Shown here: positions 8,501 through 15,904 of the stretch, piece by piece
Position numbering within the stretch: the first letter of the stretch is position 1
How the letters are laid out: every line of letters begins with the position of its first letter
Origin: Leyella stercorea
Lineage (GTDB): Bacteria > Bacteroidota > Bacteroidia > Bacteroidales > Bacteroidaceae
Length of the DNA: 42,911 bases
Assembly (NCBI RefSeq): GCF_019052365.1
Contig: NZ_JAHQUY010000021.1
Span: 1 to 42,911 of the forward strand
Direction of reading: 5' to 3'
Notes under the pieces: model-generated
What the model was told of the DNA's origin: nothing
The model's input: the letters and a program-made list of their open reading frames with translations, nothing else
Database searches by the model: none
Position numbers and translations under genes: made by a program

Positions 8501-8938
8501 GTAGTACCGAGGAAATTGTTCAGAAGTAAGAAGTGGTGCAGTCAGCTTGAATTTCAAGCCAAACAGATGAGTTGTCAAGAATCCTGTTCCATACTGACCT
8601 ACCTGCACATTGTTGCTGCTAACCTTGGAACTTGTTTGCATAATTAATGCCTCTATAGTCTTATGGGTAAATGGTATGCCATCGTGAATAAAATCTAAAG
8701 AATTATCATTGCGAGTAAAAACAATCTTAGCCCTTTTTCCATCACACACAACATCACGTGCATTCTGCACCAACTCCCAAATGGCACGGACAGGACGGAT
8801 ACCGCCATTGTTGCCTATACCTGTTATAATATCACGTGCAGGTTTGCCCCACGTTGTTTCATCATGTGCTTCTTCTTGAGATTTTTGTACTGAAGCAATA
8901 TATTCTTCTGTTGTCATATTTCTTTTGTTTTTTACCAA
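5543..8938 (-). CDS. Sacsin/Hsp90-like GHKL ATPase fused to DUF3883 nuclease-like domain
   Basis: A 1,131-residue cytoplasmic protein. The N-terminus is a GHKL ATPase of the sacsin/Hsp90 type: N-box WELVQNARD with E55, N59 and D62; FIHDGIPF with D86 and G87; and GQYGTGFL at 114-121. This order is typical of ATP-binding proteins annotated as sacsin N-terminal ATPase-like. A long helical, unrecognised middle spans about 400 to 930. Near the C-terminus (about 960 to 1060) lies a DUF3883/NOV_C-like domain: QGGQDLIL, then FYYFEIKSR, giving D991 and E1005-x-K1007, the layout of PD-(D/E)xK nucleases. Proteins of this architecture occur alone or near restriction-modification and other defence genes. 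The gene sits in an AT-rich island next to an IS and murI, without an obvious partner. Domains are visible; a defence role is inferred. Confidence 0.8.
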   Translation of the reverse strand: MVKNKRNMTTEEYIASVQKSQEEAHDETTWGKPARDIITGIGNNGGIRPVRAIWELVQNARDVVCDGKRAKIVFTRNDNSLDFIHDGIPFTHKTIEALIMQTSSKVSSNNVQVGQYGTGFLTTHLFGLKFKLTAPLLTSEQFPRYYKISDFEIDRSATDKEVMREKLKAQWNETQNWGKDFSQTTEKPFEYTQFSYQHEGKQAQLNAESAFKDAPDMVPFVLSINSNVESICFDDKLTGEKVTYVRERQKMDFVENLTDGKICKTKVHRTKNTNAGENDKDYYIYCIISNEETDNEPKRSKVVVTLPITEDGDGALRVIRFDKTLPQVYIYLPLLGTEEWGFNYLLHSSLFTCDKDSRDSLRLVGNGQNNDDQAAANRSIIDLANKLICQFIDKKVTILRDAKYLCRASFKTRQADNKLSEYYSTLQAFWRNKFENLCIVDGTDSAKHFVSETKVLDETLAKDCEEDSELLDAIYGLFAKLNTWIVPKKEDMVYWSNTINRWYQDEEEKNGHQFTITSLAAVISKLTIAANDLSWLHKIDKYIFDYQDGLLDTYTLIPNEVLKLQKKAHLLKPADFDNVVKEALSLMDTDTVDNFAHSDFFDVVNDTVFDYAKAKESITNYINNHNTEQNGVRGSIMTYKQHDLQYPQSAQLFNASNYETKKLSDDAVAVILNLYKSLLPEDSEAISAKLLPVIAEFYEISLQKNVVRLNKKYDLDVRQFYTTLIYDSLFKFTLMSDKITKATWVKQMVELVYSYSDTKSYLSYYQVYPDQQGNYKYAEWLKKKSPALPVRALEIYDTIINKVTDINRSSSIKKDIVDEDYSKWFVGTNVLEGHVQCQEIEKEVQNKGYSITTYEHQKLIVEIIEKLTNGGIESEQWHALFSDIDNKKGQIMFSIIQSQTKKDSIFTLMKVEDDSKLKAIANLVNDPDFDHILRISKEIIDQEAREANDFYFKKELGNYVEDILLKELNEELGENVLEIPEPVTNEQGGQDLILRLNGNDFYYFEIKSRWTSNRSVLMSTMQHRRSYENSDNYALLATDMVGYDMDRVRRHEYPSFDEIKPRIAVLDNIGKLNERLKDATLNNDDKVHIAGGYQVLISQDVILHEGKTFESFIDSLKDRIKQELQRQKSAS

Positions 8939-9018
8939 TACTCTGTTAATTCGTAGCTACTCACCCCCACAGCATAAGATAGTCAAGTAAGTACTCACCA
9001 TCAACACCAATAGAACCC

Positions 9019-9867
9019 TTACATCTTCTCGCTGTCAATATTCACATGATTGACATTGACGTCTTCGTGTAGGAAGATGCGTGCTGTTTCGCGGAAGCGT
9101 TCTTCGCTTTCTGTGGTGAAATAGCGGCATGTGCCGCCTTTTGTGAGCTTTTGCTCCATCTCGGGATGACGGTTGAGGTAGTCGGCAAGCGAGTTGGCTA
9201 CGTAGGTGCCCTGCGCCATTATGCGCACTCCGTCTGGAACGTTCTTCACAACCGAACTCATGAGCAGCGGATAGTGGGTGCAACCGAGGATGATGGTGTC
9301 GACGAGCGGATCCTTGCGCATCAGTTGGTCGATGCGCTTCTTCACGAAGTAGTCGGCGCCGGGCGAGTCTGCTTCGCCGGCTTCTACTATCGCTGCCCAG
9401 AGCGGGCAGGCAACGCCCGAAACCTCAATATCGGGGAAGAGTTTCTGAATCTCTATCTTGTACGAATCGCTCTTGATTGTGCCTTCTGTGGCGAGTATGC
9501 CCACATGACGTGTCTTTGTTAGTTTGCCAACCTCCTCTGCCGTTGGGCGGATGACGCCAAGCACGCGACGGTCGGGGTCGAGCACGGGCAGATCGCGCTG
9601 CTGAATGCTGCGCAGCGCTTTTGCTGAGGCTGTGTTGCAGCCAAGGATGACGAGGTGGCAACCCATGCTGAAGAGTTTCAGAACCGCTTGACGCGTGAAC
9701 TGGTAGACCACTTCGAAGGAGCGCGAGCCGTATGGGGCGCGTGCGTTGTCGCCGAGGTACATATAGTCGTACTGTGGGAGAAGTTGGCGGATGCCGTGAA
9801 GGATGGTGAGTCCGCCGTAACCAGAGTCGAAAACACCGATTGGACCGGGATTAGAGGGAAATGGCAT
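9019..9867 (-). CDS. murI: Glutamate racemase
   Basis: Converts L-glutamate to D-glutamate for peptidoglycan synthesis in the cytoplasm. The 282-residue protein has the family signature at each end: GVFDSGYGGL with D14, LGDNARAPYGSR, ILGCNTASA with catalytic Cys77, and ILGCTHYPLL with the second catalytic Cys196. The length is normal. It is the last gene of the PorG-like, uppS, bamA, ompH, ompH, ompH, murI run on the minus strand, an arrangement known from other Bacteroidales. The gap to the last ompH is 123 bp and contains an inverted repeat, so it may have separate control. Immediately downstream the base composition drops and the accessory island begins. Confidence 0.97.
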   Translation of the reverse strand: MPFPSNPGPIGVFDSGYGGLTILHGIRQLLPQYDYMYLGDNARAPYGSRSFEVVYQFTRQAVLKLFSMGCHLVILGCNTASAKALRSIQQRDLPVLDPDRRVLGVIRPTAEEVGKLTKTRHVGILATEGTIKSDSYKIEIQKLFPDIEVSGVACPLWAAIVEAGEADSPGADYFVKKRIDQLMRKDPLVDTIILGCTHYPLLMSSVVKNVPDGVRIMAQGTYVANSLADYLNRHPEMEQKLTKGGTCRYFTTESEERFRETARIFLHEDVNVNHVNIDSEKM

Positions 9868-9890
9868 GATTTTCTATTTTATATAAAGCG

Positions 9891-9958
9891 AAAATTGATA
9901 ATTGAAACCTGTGGCAGCCGTGTATTTACGGCGGTCAGCAATTTCAATTATCAATTTT
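9891..9958. repeat. 17-bp inverted repeat between ompH and murI
   Basis: AAAATTGATAATTGAAA (9891-9907) is perfectly complementary to 9942-9958, with a 34-bp centre that itself contains GGCAGCCGT and ACGGCGGTC. AAATTGATAATT-type intergenic motifs are frequent in Bacteroidales. It could act as a terminator or RNA processing site between ompH and murI. Confidence 0.6.
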
Positions 9959-9990
9959 CTTTTTTCCTAATATGTAGCAGCTTTCTGCCT

Positions 9991-10491
9991 TTAGTTCAGC
10001 GCCTCTTTGATAAGCTCTGTAGCGTCTTCGCCCATTTCGGGGTTGACGTACGGGCAGGCGTCGCCGTCGGTGTTGAGGATGAAGGCGTAGCCCTGAGCCT
10101 GACCTACCTTTGTGAGGGCATTGTAGAGCTTGTTCTTCACCGGCGCGAAGGCGTCTGTCTCTGCCTGCTTCAGAAGGCGCTGCGACTCGTTCTTGAAGTT
10201 GATGTTCTTCTGCATCATCTCCTGGAGTTCAGCCTGGCGCTTGCGCAGGATGGCAGGCACGAGGTCTTTCTGTACGTCGAGAAACTCTTCGTATTTGCTG
10301 TTGAACTCGTCTTCAGCGCGCTTCATCTCTGCGTCGTACTTCTGTCTCAGATTGTCGATGCTGCGCTGTGCCATGACATAGTCGGGCATTGATTTGAGAA
10401 CGTTGTCGAAACTGAAATAGCCGAAGCGTGTCTGTGCGTTCGCCGTGAGCGAGAGTACGCCGAGCACGATGAGAAGGAACAATTTCTTCAT
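9991..10491 (-). CDS. OmpH/Skp family periplasmic chaperone, copy 3
   Basis: A 166-residue secreted protein of the OmpH/Skp family, which holds unfolded outer-membrane proteins in the periplasm before BamA inserts them. It has a classical signal peptide (MKKLFLLIVLGVLSLTANA, cleaved before Q), then FGYFSFDNVLKSMPDY, a short beta segment, a long charged coiled coil (about 40 to 120) and a C-terminal beta segment near GYAFILNTDG. It is the third and most downstream of three paralogues following bamA, 96 bp after copy 2 with a small GC-rich hairpin between. It differs clearly from the other two in the coiled coil, so the copies are not recent duplicates. Confidence 0.92.
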   Translation of the reverse strand: MKKLFLLIVLGVLSLTANAQTRFGYFSFDNVLKSMPDYVMAQRSIDNLRQKYDAEMKRAEDEFNSKYEEFLDVQKDLVPAILRKRQAELQEMMQKNINFKNESQRLLKQAETDAFAPVKNKLYNALTKVGQAQGYAFILNTDGDACPYVNPEMGEDATELIKEALN

Positions 10492-10541
10492 GTCTTTTGC
10501 TGCTTTATATTGTTGTCAATTGAATAGTAATGGTTGAGTGT

Positions 10542-10561
10542 GCGGCTGCCGTGGCAGCCGC
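10542..10561. repeat. GC-rich hairpin between ompH copies 2 and 3
   Basis: GCGGCTGCC (10542-10550) and GGCAGCCGC (10553-10561) form a 9-bp stem with a 2-base centre. There is no T-run, so it is more likely a processing or attenuation hairpin, or a dispersed repeat, than a strong terminator. The GGCAGCCG word recurs at 9913-9920. Confidence 0.5.
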
Positions 10562-10587
10562 TGCTTGCGTAAGAGAGCTGTGCTTTC

Positions 10588-11091
10588 TTACTTTGTTGTC
10601 TTGTTGAGCTGAGCCTTAACCTCTGCTGTAACGTCCTTGCTGAGAGTCTCGCTGATGTAAGGTATGCCGCTTGTTACGTCCATGATGTAAACGTAGCCGC
10701 CTGCCTTGCCTACAGCCTTGATAGCCTCAACGAGCTTGTTTGTGATAGGGCTGATCTTGTCCTGCTGGAGCTTGCCGAGAGCCTGCTGGTTGTCCTGCGC
10801 TGTCTGCTGGATCTTCTGGTACATCTGAGAGAGGCTATCCTCGGTCTCTTTGCGCTTTGTCTCGTTCATTGTAGACTTGTTCTTCTCGTAGTCCTCGTAC
10901 TTGCGCTGCATTTCGTCCTGCATAGCCTTGAGGTCGTTGTCGTACTGCTTTGCCTGTGCTTCTACCTCGCCGCGAGCCTTGATGAACTCAGGCATAGAAG
11001 CCATGATCTCCTGTGCGTTTACGTGACCGAACTTCTGTGCGAATGTTGCCATTGGCATGAACAACATAAGCATTAAAATCAATTTCTTCAT
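10588..11091 (-). CDS. OmpH/Skp family periplasmic chaperone, copy 2
   Basis: A 167-residue member of the OmpH/Skp family. The signal peptide is MKKLILMLMLFMPMATFA, then QKFGHVNAQEIMASMPEF opens the mature domain. A coiled coil rich in Lys, Glu and Gln (about 45 to 115, for example QRKYEDYEKNKSTMNETKRK) makes the grasping arms, and GYVYIMDVTSGIPYIS returns to the small beta barrel. It lies 35 bp downstream of copy 1 and shares its transcript direction with bamA. The family role is chaperoning of outer-membrane proteins on the way to BamA. Confidence 0.93.
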   Translation of the reverse strand: MKKLILMLMLFMPMATFAQKFGHVNAQEIMASMPEFIKARGEVEAQAKQYDNDLKAMQDEMQRKYEDYEKNKSTMNETKRKETEDSLSQMYQKIQQTAQDNQQALGKLQQDKISPITNKLVEAIKAVGKAGGYVYIMDVTSGIPYISETLSKDVTAEVKAQLNKTTK

Positions 11092-11126
11092 TTTTGCTTT
11101 TTATTTTTTTGTTATTAATTATTTCT

Positions 11127-11642
11127 TTAGTTGGCGTAGCCCAGTTTCTGCAGCACTTCGTTGCTGATGTCAGCCTTTGGCGAACCGTAGATTACGCCGG
11201 TGTTGCTTGAGCGGTCGAGCACGAGCGAGTAGCCGCGCAGCTCTGCTATCTCCTTAACGGCGGTGTATATCTCCTCCTGGATAGGCGACATGAGGCTTTC
11301 GCGCTTCTTGAAGAGTTCGCCTTCCGGTCCGAAATACTTGCGTTTGAGGTCGCTGGCGTCCTTCTCCTTCTTCATGATTGCCTCCTGGCGTGCCTTCTTC
11401 TGCTCCTGCGAGAGGAAGACCATCTCGTTCTGATAGTTCTTGTACATGGTAGACGCCTCGGTGTTGAGCGCCTCCACCTCAGCCTGCCATTTCTTCGACA
11501 CCTGGTTGAGTTGCTCGTTGGCGCGCTCGTATGCAGGTATGTTCTTCAGAACGTACTCCATGTCGAGTAGCGCGTACTTCTGTGCGTTTGCCGTCAGCGC
11601 TGCCGAGAGCGTGATGAGGCATACTAATAAGAACTTCTTCAT
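11127..11642 (-). CDS. OmpH/Skp family periplasmic chaperone, copy 1
   Basis: A 171-residue OmpH/Skp family protein and the paralogue closest to bamA (75 bp downstream of the bamA stop). The signal peptide MKKFLLVCLITLSAALTANA precedes QKYALLDMEYVLKNIPAYE. The middle is a long charged coiled coil (about 45 to 125), and the protein ends with RGYSLVLDRSSNTGVIYG, a typical C-terminal strand of the family. The order bamA then Skp-like genes supports a joint function in outer-membrane protein assembly. Confidence 0.93.
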   Translation of the reverse strand: MKKFLLVCLITLSAALTANAQKYALLDMEYVLKNIPAYERANEQLNQVSKKWQAEVEALNTEASTMYKNYQNEMVFLSQEQKKARQEAIMKKEKDASDLKRKYFGPEGELFKKRESLMSPIQEEIYTAVKEIAELRGYSLVLDRSSNTGVIYGSPKADISNEVLQKLGYAN

Positions 11643-11717
11643 TTTGTTTCTGTTTATTCTTTTGTTTTAAGCGTTGCGCGCCGACCGTTGCGTGTGTTGC
11701 GCCGGTCGGTGCGGCTG

Positions 11718-14336
11718 TTAGAATTCCTGACCGAGGATGAAGTGGAACTGCGATCCGCCCTTCGTTCCGAATACCTTGTCGAAGCCGTAAGCCCAGTCGA
11801 TACCCATCATACCCACCATCGGGAGGAAGATGCGCAGACCTACGCCGGCAGAGCGCTTCATATCGAACGGGTTGAACTTGCGAGTTTCGGTCCAAGCGTT
11901 ACCGCCTTCGATGAATCCGAGGCCGTAGATAGTGGTATTGCCGAGCAGGAACGGGTAGCGCAGCTCGAGCGTCATGCGGTCGTATGCGTAGCCTTCGTGG
12001 CCGTACGGTGTGAGCGATCCGTTCTCGTATCCGCGCAGACCGATGGTCTCCTCGGCGTACGATGTAGAGTAGCCGGTCATGCCGTCACCACCCATGTAGT
12101 AGGTCTCGAACGGCGACTTCTTCCACTTGTTGAACGAGCCGAGCAAGCCGAACTCTACGCGTGTCATGAGCACGAGGCATTTCTGTCCGCTTGTGAGTGC
12201 GGTGAACATGCGGCCCTTGAACTTCCACTTGTGGTATTCTACCCAGCGGTACTTCTCCTGCTGTTCGCGGTTGTATGTAGCCGACTTCGGGTTGTTGGCG
12301 AGGTTCTTGTAGTCCTTGCCGTCCCATGCCGACCACGGCGGGGTGATAGTTACCGAGGCTGTGAACTCAGAGCCGCGGCGCGGGAAGAGCTGGTTGTCGG
12401 TAGAGTTGCGCGAGAGCTGTATGCTGAGGTTGAGGTTGTTGGAGTTGCCGTTGGTCATGAGGAAGTAGCTCCAGTTCTTCAGCATGTAGCGTGTGTACTG
12501 CAGCGAGAGCGACAACTGGAAGAAGTCGTCTGGCCAGCGCAGCTGCTTGCCCCATCCGAGCGAGAATCCGAACAGCTTCACGTACTTGTCGGGGTCGTAG
12601 AAGCTCTCGTAGTTGTTGTAGCCGTTATAGTTGCCGTAGCCGTACATATAGTTATAGTAGTTGTTGAAGTAACCACTATTATAGTAGTTGCTCGACACGT
12701 CGGTCTGCTTAGAGAAGTAGGCGCCTACCGAGAACTGTATCGGTCGTTTGCCTCCGAACCAGTTGGTAGAGTACGACATGTTGTACGACTGGTAGTATGT
12801 ACCGTTGGTCTGTGCTCCGATAGAGAGCACCTCGCCGTCGCCTACGGGCAGGAATCCGCGGCGCTCCTTGTTCTTTCCGAAGAGGTTGCGCATAGAGAAG
12901 TTGTTGAGCTTCAAGCCGATGCGTCCGATGACGCCGGTCTGTCCCCATCCGAGCGAGAACTCAATCTGGTCGTTCGACTTCTGCTCGAGGTTCCAGTTGA
13001 TGTCTACGGTTCCGTTCTCGGGGTCGGGCTTCGGGTCTGGGTTCACCTTCTCGGGGTCGAAGTGGCCCATTGATGCGATCTCGCGTGCCGAACGCTGCAG
13101 AGCCTCCTTAGAGAAGAGGTCGCCAGGCTTTGTACGCAGTTCGCGGCGCACCACGTTCTCGTACAGACGGTCGTTGCCGTTGATGCGCACGTGGTTGATG
13201 TGTGCCTGCGGACCCTCGAAGATACGCATCTCGAGGTCGATAGAGTCGCCCACGATGTTCACCTCTGTCGGGTGGAGCGAGTAGAAGAGGTAGCCGTTGT
13301 TCCAGTAGTTGTTGCCCACAGCGTCCTCGTCTTCGGTGAGTCGCTTGTTCATAAGCTTCTGGTTGTAGACGTCGCCCTTCTTCATGCCGAGCACGGCAGC
13401 GAGATAGTCGGAGCTGTATATCGTGTTGCCCACCCATGTGATGTTGCGCACGTAGTACTTCTTGCCTTCGTCCACCTTCACGCGCATGCTCACGTGCTTT
13501 TCGTCGACGTTCCACACCGTGTCGCTCACGATGTATGCGTCGCGGTAGCCCAGCTCGTTGTACTTGTCGATGAGCTTCTGCTTGTCGTTCTTCCAGCGTT
13601 CGGGCGTGTATTTCTTCTTGAACTTCAGGAGCGTAGCCATCTTGCCCGCCTCGTGAGTCTCCTTGAACACACCTTTCTTTATGATGTTACCCTTTATCTT
13701 GCTTGTGGCGAGCGCCTTGTTGCCCTCGATGAAGATGTCGCGCACCTTCATCTTCTGCTTTTTGTCGATGATGACGTCGAGAATCACCTGGTTCTTGTTA
13801 GCCACGTCGTCGCGTTGCACGATCTGTATGTCGGCGTTCTTGAAGCCCTTCTCGTCGAAGTATTTCTTTGCGAGAATCTTCGCGCGGTCTATCATGTTAG
13901 GTGTAATCTGTGCGCCCTTGAGCAGTCCGAGCTTCTCCTCCATGTCCGTACGCTCCGACTTCTTCAGTCCGACGTAGTTGATGGTAGACACGCGCGGACG
14001 CATCTGCAGATGGATGTGCAGATAAGCCTTGTCGTTTACGAGCGAGTCGACAGAGATAGATACCTCTGAGAAGAGTCCGTACTTCCAGTAGTGCTTCACG
14101 GCGTCGGTGATAGCCTCGCCAGGCAGTTCTATCTGTTGTCCGATAGAGAGTCCGGAGATGCCAGTGAGCATGTAGTCCTCGTAGCCTTCCGCTCCCGACA
14201 CGGCGAGTCCGCCGAGTGTCACAGTGCGCGGGGTTCCTGCATACGAGATGTCGGGGTATGTAATCTTGTCCTGCGCTTGGGCTGCGAAGCTGCTTACAAG
14301 GATGCAGGCTGTTGTCAACACCTTAATTATATTCAT
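11718..14336 (-). CDS. bamA: Outer membrane protein assembly factor BamA
   Basis: An 872-residue member of the Omp85 superfamily, the core of the machine that inserts beta barrels into the outer membrane. A signal peptide (MNIIKVLTTACILVSSFAAQA) is followed by several POTRA domains to about residue 430 (GLSIGQQIELPGEAI, INYVGLKKSERTDMEEKLGL, RDIFIEGNKALATSKIKG, VRNITWVGNTIYSSDYL, INHVRINGNDRLYENVVRR). A 16-strand barrel follows; LRGYENGS is the conserved lid-loop region and the protein ends FHFILGQEF with the terminal aromatic expected of a barrel. The predicted extracellular segment about 549 to 582 is unusually rich in Tyr and Asn. It lies 41 bp downstream of uppS and upstream of three skp-like genes. 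The identification is firm. Confidence 0.97.
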   Translation of the reverse strand: MNIIKVLTTACILVSSFAAQAQDKITYPDISYAGTPRTVTLGGLAVSGAEGYEDYMLTGISGLSIGQQIELPGEAITDAVKHYWKYGLFSEVSISVDSLVNDKAYLHIHLQMRPRVSTINYVGLKKSERTDMEEKLGLLKGAQITPNMIDRAKILAKKYFDEKGFKNADIQIVQRDDVANKNQVILDVIIDKKQKMKVRDIFIEGNKALATSKIKGNIIKKGVFKETHEAGKMATLLKFKKKYTPERWKNDKQKLIDKYNELGYRDAYIVSDTVWNVDEKHVSMRVKVDEGKKYYVRNITWVGNTIYSSDYLAAVLGMKKGDVYNQKLMNKRLTEDEDAVGNNYWNNGYLFYSLHPTEVNIVGDSIDLEMRIFEGPQAHINHVRINGNDRLYENVVRRELRTKPGDLFSKEALQRSAREIASMGHFDPEKVNPDPKPDPENGTVDINWNLEQKSNDQIEFSLGWGQTGVIGRIGLKLNNFSMRNLFGKNKERRGFLPVGDGEVLSIGAQTNGTYYQSYNMSYSTNWFGGKRPIQFSVGAYFSKQTDVSSNYYNSGYFNNYYNYMYGYGNYNGYNNYESFYDPDKYVKLFGFSLGWGKQLRWPDDFFQLSLSLQYTRYMLKNWSYFLMTNGNSNNLNLSIQLSRNSTDNQLFPRRGSEFTASVTITPPWSAWDGKDYKNLANNPKSATYNREQQEKYRWVEYHKWKFKGRMFTALTSGQKCLVLMTRVEFGLLGSFNKWKKSPFETYYMGGDGMTGYSTSYAEETIGLRGYENGSLTPYGHEGYAYDRMTLELRYPFLLGNTTIYGLGFIEGGNAWTETRKFNPFDMKRSAGVGLRIFLPMVGMMGIDWAYGFDKVFGTKGGSQFHFILGQEF

Positions 14337-14377
14337 CGTTTTTCTCTTGATTGTTCTTTTTCTGATTATTGAGGGGT

Positions 14378-15115
14378 TTATTTTTGCTCAGCCTCCACTT
14401 GCGCCTCTGTCTTTCCGAAGCGTCGCTGGCGTCGCTGGTAGTCGGCGATGGCTTGGTGCAGACCTTCTTCGTCGAAGTCGGGCCAGAAGGTGTCGCAGAA
14501 GTACAGCTCCGAGTAGGCTATCTGCCAGAGCAGGTAGTTGCTTATGCGCTGCTCGCCGCCGGTGCGTATGAGCAGGTCGGGGTCGGGCATGAAGCTCGTT
14601 GTCATGTGTTCGGAGATGAGCTGCTCGTTGATGTCGGCGTCCTGAATCTTGCCTGTAGCGAGATCGGCTGCTATCTCTCGTGTAGCCTTCACAATCTCCC
14701 AGCGCGACGAGTAGCTGAGCGCTACAACCATCGTCATCGCCGAGTTGTGGGCTGTGTGGTCCATGGTCTCCTGCAGCTTCTGCTGCACCTCCTTCGGCAG
14801 GCGCTCTATGTCGCCGATGACCTGGAAGCGCACGTTGTTCTTCATGAATATCTCGTCCTCAAGCGATGTGAGCACAAGACCCATGAGCGCAGCCACCTCG
14901 GTAGCGGGGCGGTTCCAGTTCTCGGTAGAGAAGGTGTAGAGCGTGAGATACTTCACGCCGAGGCGCGTACACTCTGATGTGATGCGGCGCACGGCGTCTA
15001 CTCCTGCCTGATGGCCGAAGCTGCGCGGCTTGCCTCGCTCTGCTGCCCAGCGTCCGTTGCCGTCCATGATGATGGCGATGTGCTGGGGTATGTTGGTTGT
15101 ATCGAGTTTTTCCAT
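14378..15115 (-). CDS. uppS: Isoprenyl transferase (undecaprenyl diphosphate synthase)
   Basis: Makes the C55 cis-polyprenyl diphosphate carrier for peptidoglycan, O-antigen and other cell-surface glycans by adding isopentenyl units to farnesyl diphosphate. The 245-residue protein has the family signatures: [13 protein letters not shown] with the Mg-binding Asp18, then [26 protein letters not shown], and the C-terminal [19 protein letters not shown] followed by AYSELYF. It sits between the PorG-like gene (20 bp upstream) and bamA (41 bp downstream), the normal Bacteroidales order, linking lipid carrier synthesis with outer-membrane assembly. Confidence 0.98.
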   Translation of the reverse strand: MEKLDTTNIPQHIAIIMDGNGRWAAERGKPRSFGHQAGVDAVRRITSECTRLGVKYLTLYTFSTENWNRPATEVAALMGLVLTSLEDEIFMKNNVRFQVIGDIERLPKEVQQKLQETMDHTAHNSAMTMVVALSYSSRWEIVKATREIAADLATGKIQDADINEQLISEHMTTSFMPDPDLLIRTGGEQRISNYLLWQIAYSELYFCDTFWPDFDEEGLHQAIADYQRRQRRFGKTEAQVEAEQK

Positions 15116-15135
15116 ATTCTGTTTTTTTTGAGGGG

Positions 15136-15825
15136 CTACTCATCCGCATTATGGCAGGTGCGGCATTTCGCCATGAAGCTGTACGTCAGCGTGAGCTGGA
15201 ACGCCGAGTAGCAGTCGGTGTTCTTGAAGAGTCCGCTGCTCTCTATGTTGTACGGGTCCTTCACGCCGTCGAGTTTGTCGCTGAGCGAGAAGTGTACAGC
15301 CCATTCGAGTCCGAGGTTCAGTCGCGGTCCTATCTTGTACTTCACGCCCAAGCCGAGCGGCACGTTAGCCGTGAACACGTTGTTGCCGCCGCCCGTTACG
15401 AACGTGGCACCCAGTCCGCCGAAGACGAACGGCGTGAAGCGCTTCGCTCCGCGGTAGTCGCGACCGGTGCCGTAGGGCCAGAAGTTGTATTCGTACGTCA
15501 CGCTGGCGTCTACGAGCGTGTTGCTGAACGAGTAGGGGTTGCCAACGAAGTCGGGGTAGTAGGTTTTCACGTCCTTTGACGAACCGGTCAGCTTGCCGTA
15601 CATCGCCGCCATCTTCACGCCCATGTACGGGTTGAATATGCGGCGCAGGACGACCGAGCCGCCCATCTGCATGTTGCTCAGCACGCTGCCGTTGAAGTCG
15701 CCCTCGTACGACACGAGACCTACGCCCGCACCAATCTCCATGCGGTATTCGTCGTCGGTCTGCGCCTTAGCCGTCGCAAACGTCAGAGTCATCAAGAGAA
15801 GGGTGAGGATTTTCTTCATTGTCAT
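15136..15825 (-). CDS. PorG-like outer membrane beta-barrel protein (DUF6089 family)
   Basis: A 229-residue secreted protein, predicted to be a small outer-membrane beta barrel. It has a signal peptide ([18 protein letters not shown]), then [19 protein letters not shown] and many alternating strands such as [22 protein letters not shown]6089/PorG proteins are encoded next to uppS and bamA in many Bacteroidales; PorG of Porphyromonas is part of the type IX secretion machinery, but related proteins occur in species whose secretion role is untested. A second ATG two codons in (15819) gives the more typical MKKIL start. It ends 20 bp before uppS, so the two are probably co-transcribed. Confidence 0.8.
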   Translation of the reverse strand: MTMKKILTLLLMTLTFATAKAQTDDEYRMEIGAGVGLVSYEGDFNGSVLSNMQMGGSVVLRRIFNPYMGVKMAAMYGKLTGSSKDVKTYYPDFVGNPYSFSNTLVDASVTYEYNFWPYGTGRDYRGAKRFTPFVFGGLGATFVTGGGNNVFTANVPLGLGVKYKIGPRLNLGLEWAVHFSLSDKLDGVKDPYNIESSGLFKNTDCYSAFQLTLTYSFMAKCRTCHNADE

Positions 15826-15904
15826 TAGAGTGCAACCTGTCGGTTCTTTATTCTGTGAGACCGGTCGGGTACTGTCTAACCGTTAGCCTGGTCTGTTCTT
15901 TTTT

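Noticed and set aside
11688..13073. Long plus-strand frame across ompH/bamA
   Set aside because: It crosses the bamA stop and has no recognisable protein features; antisense shadow.
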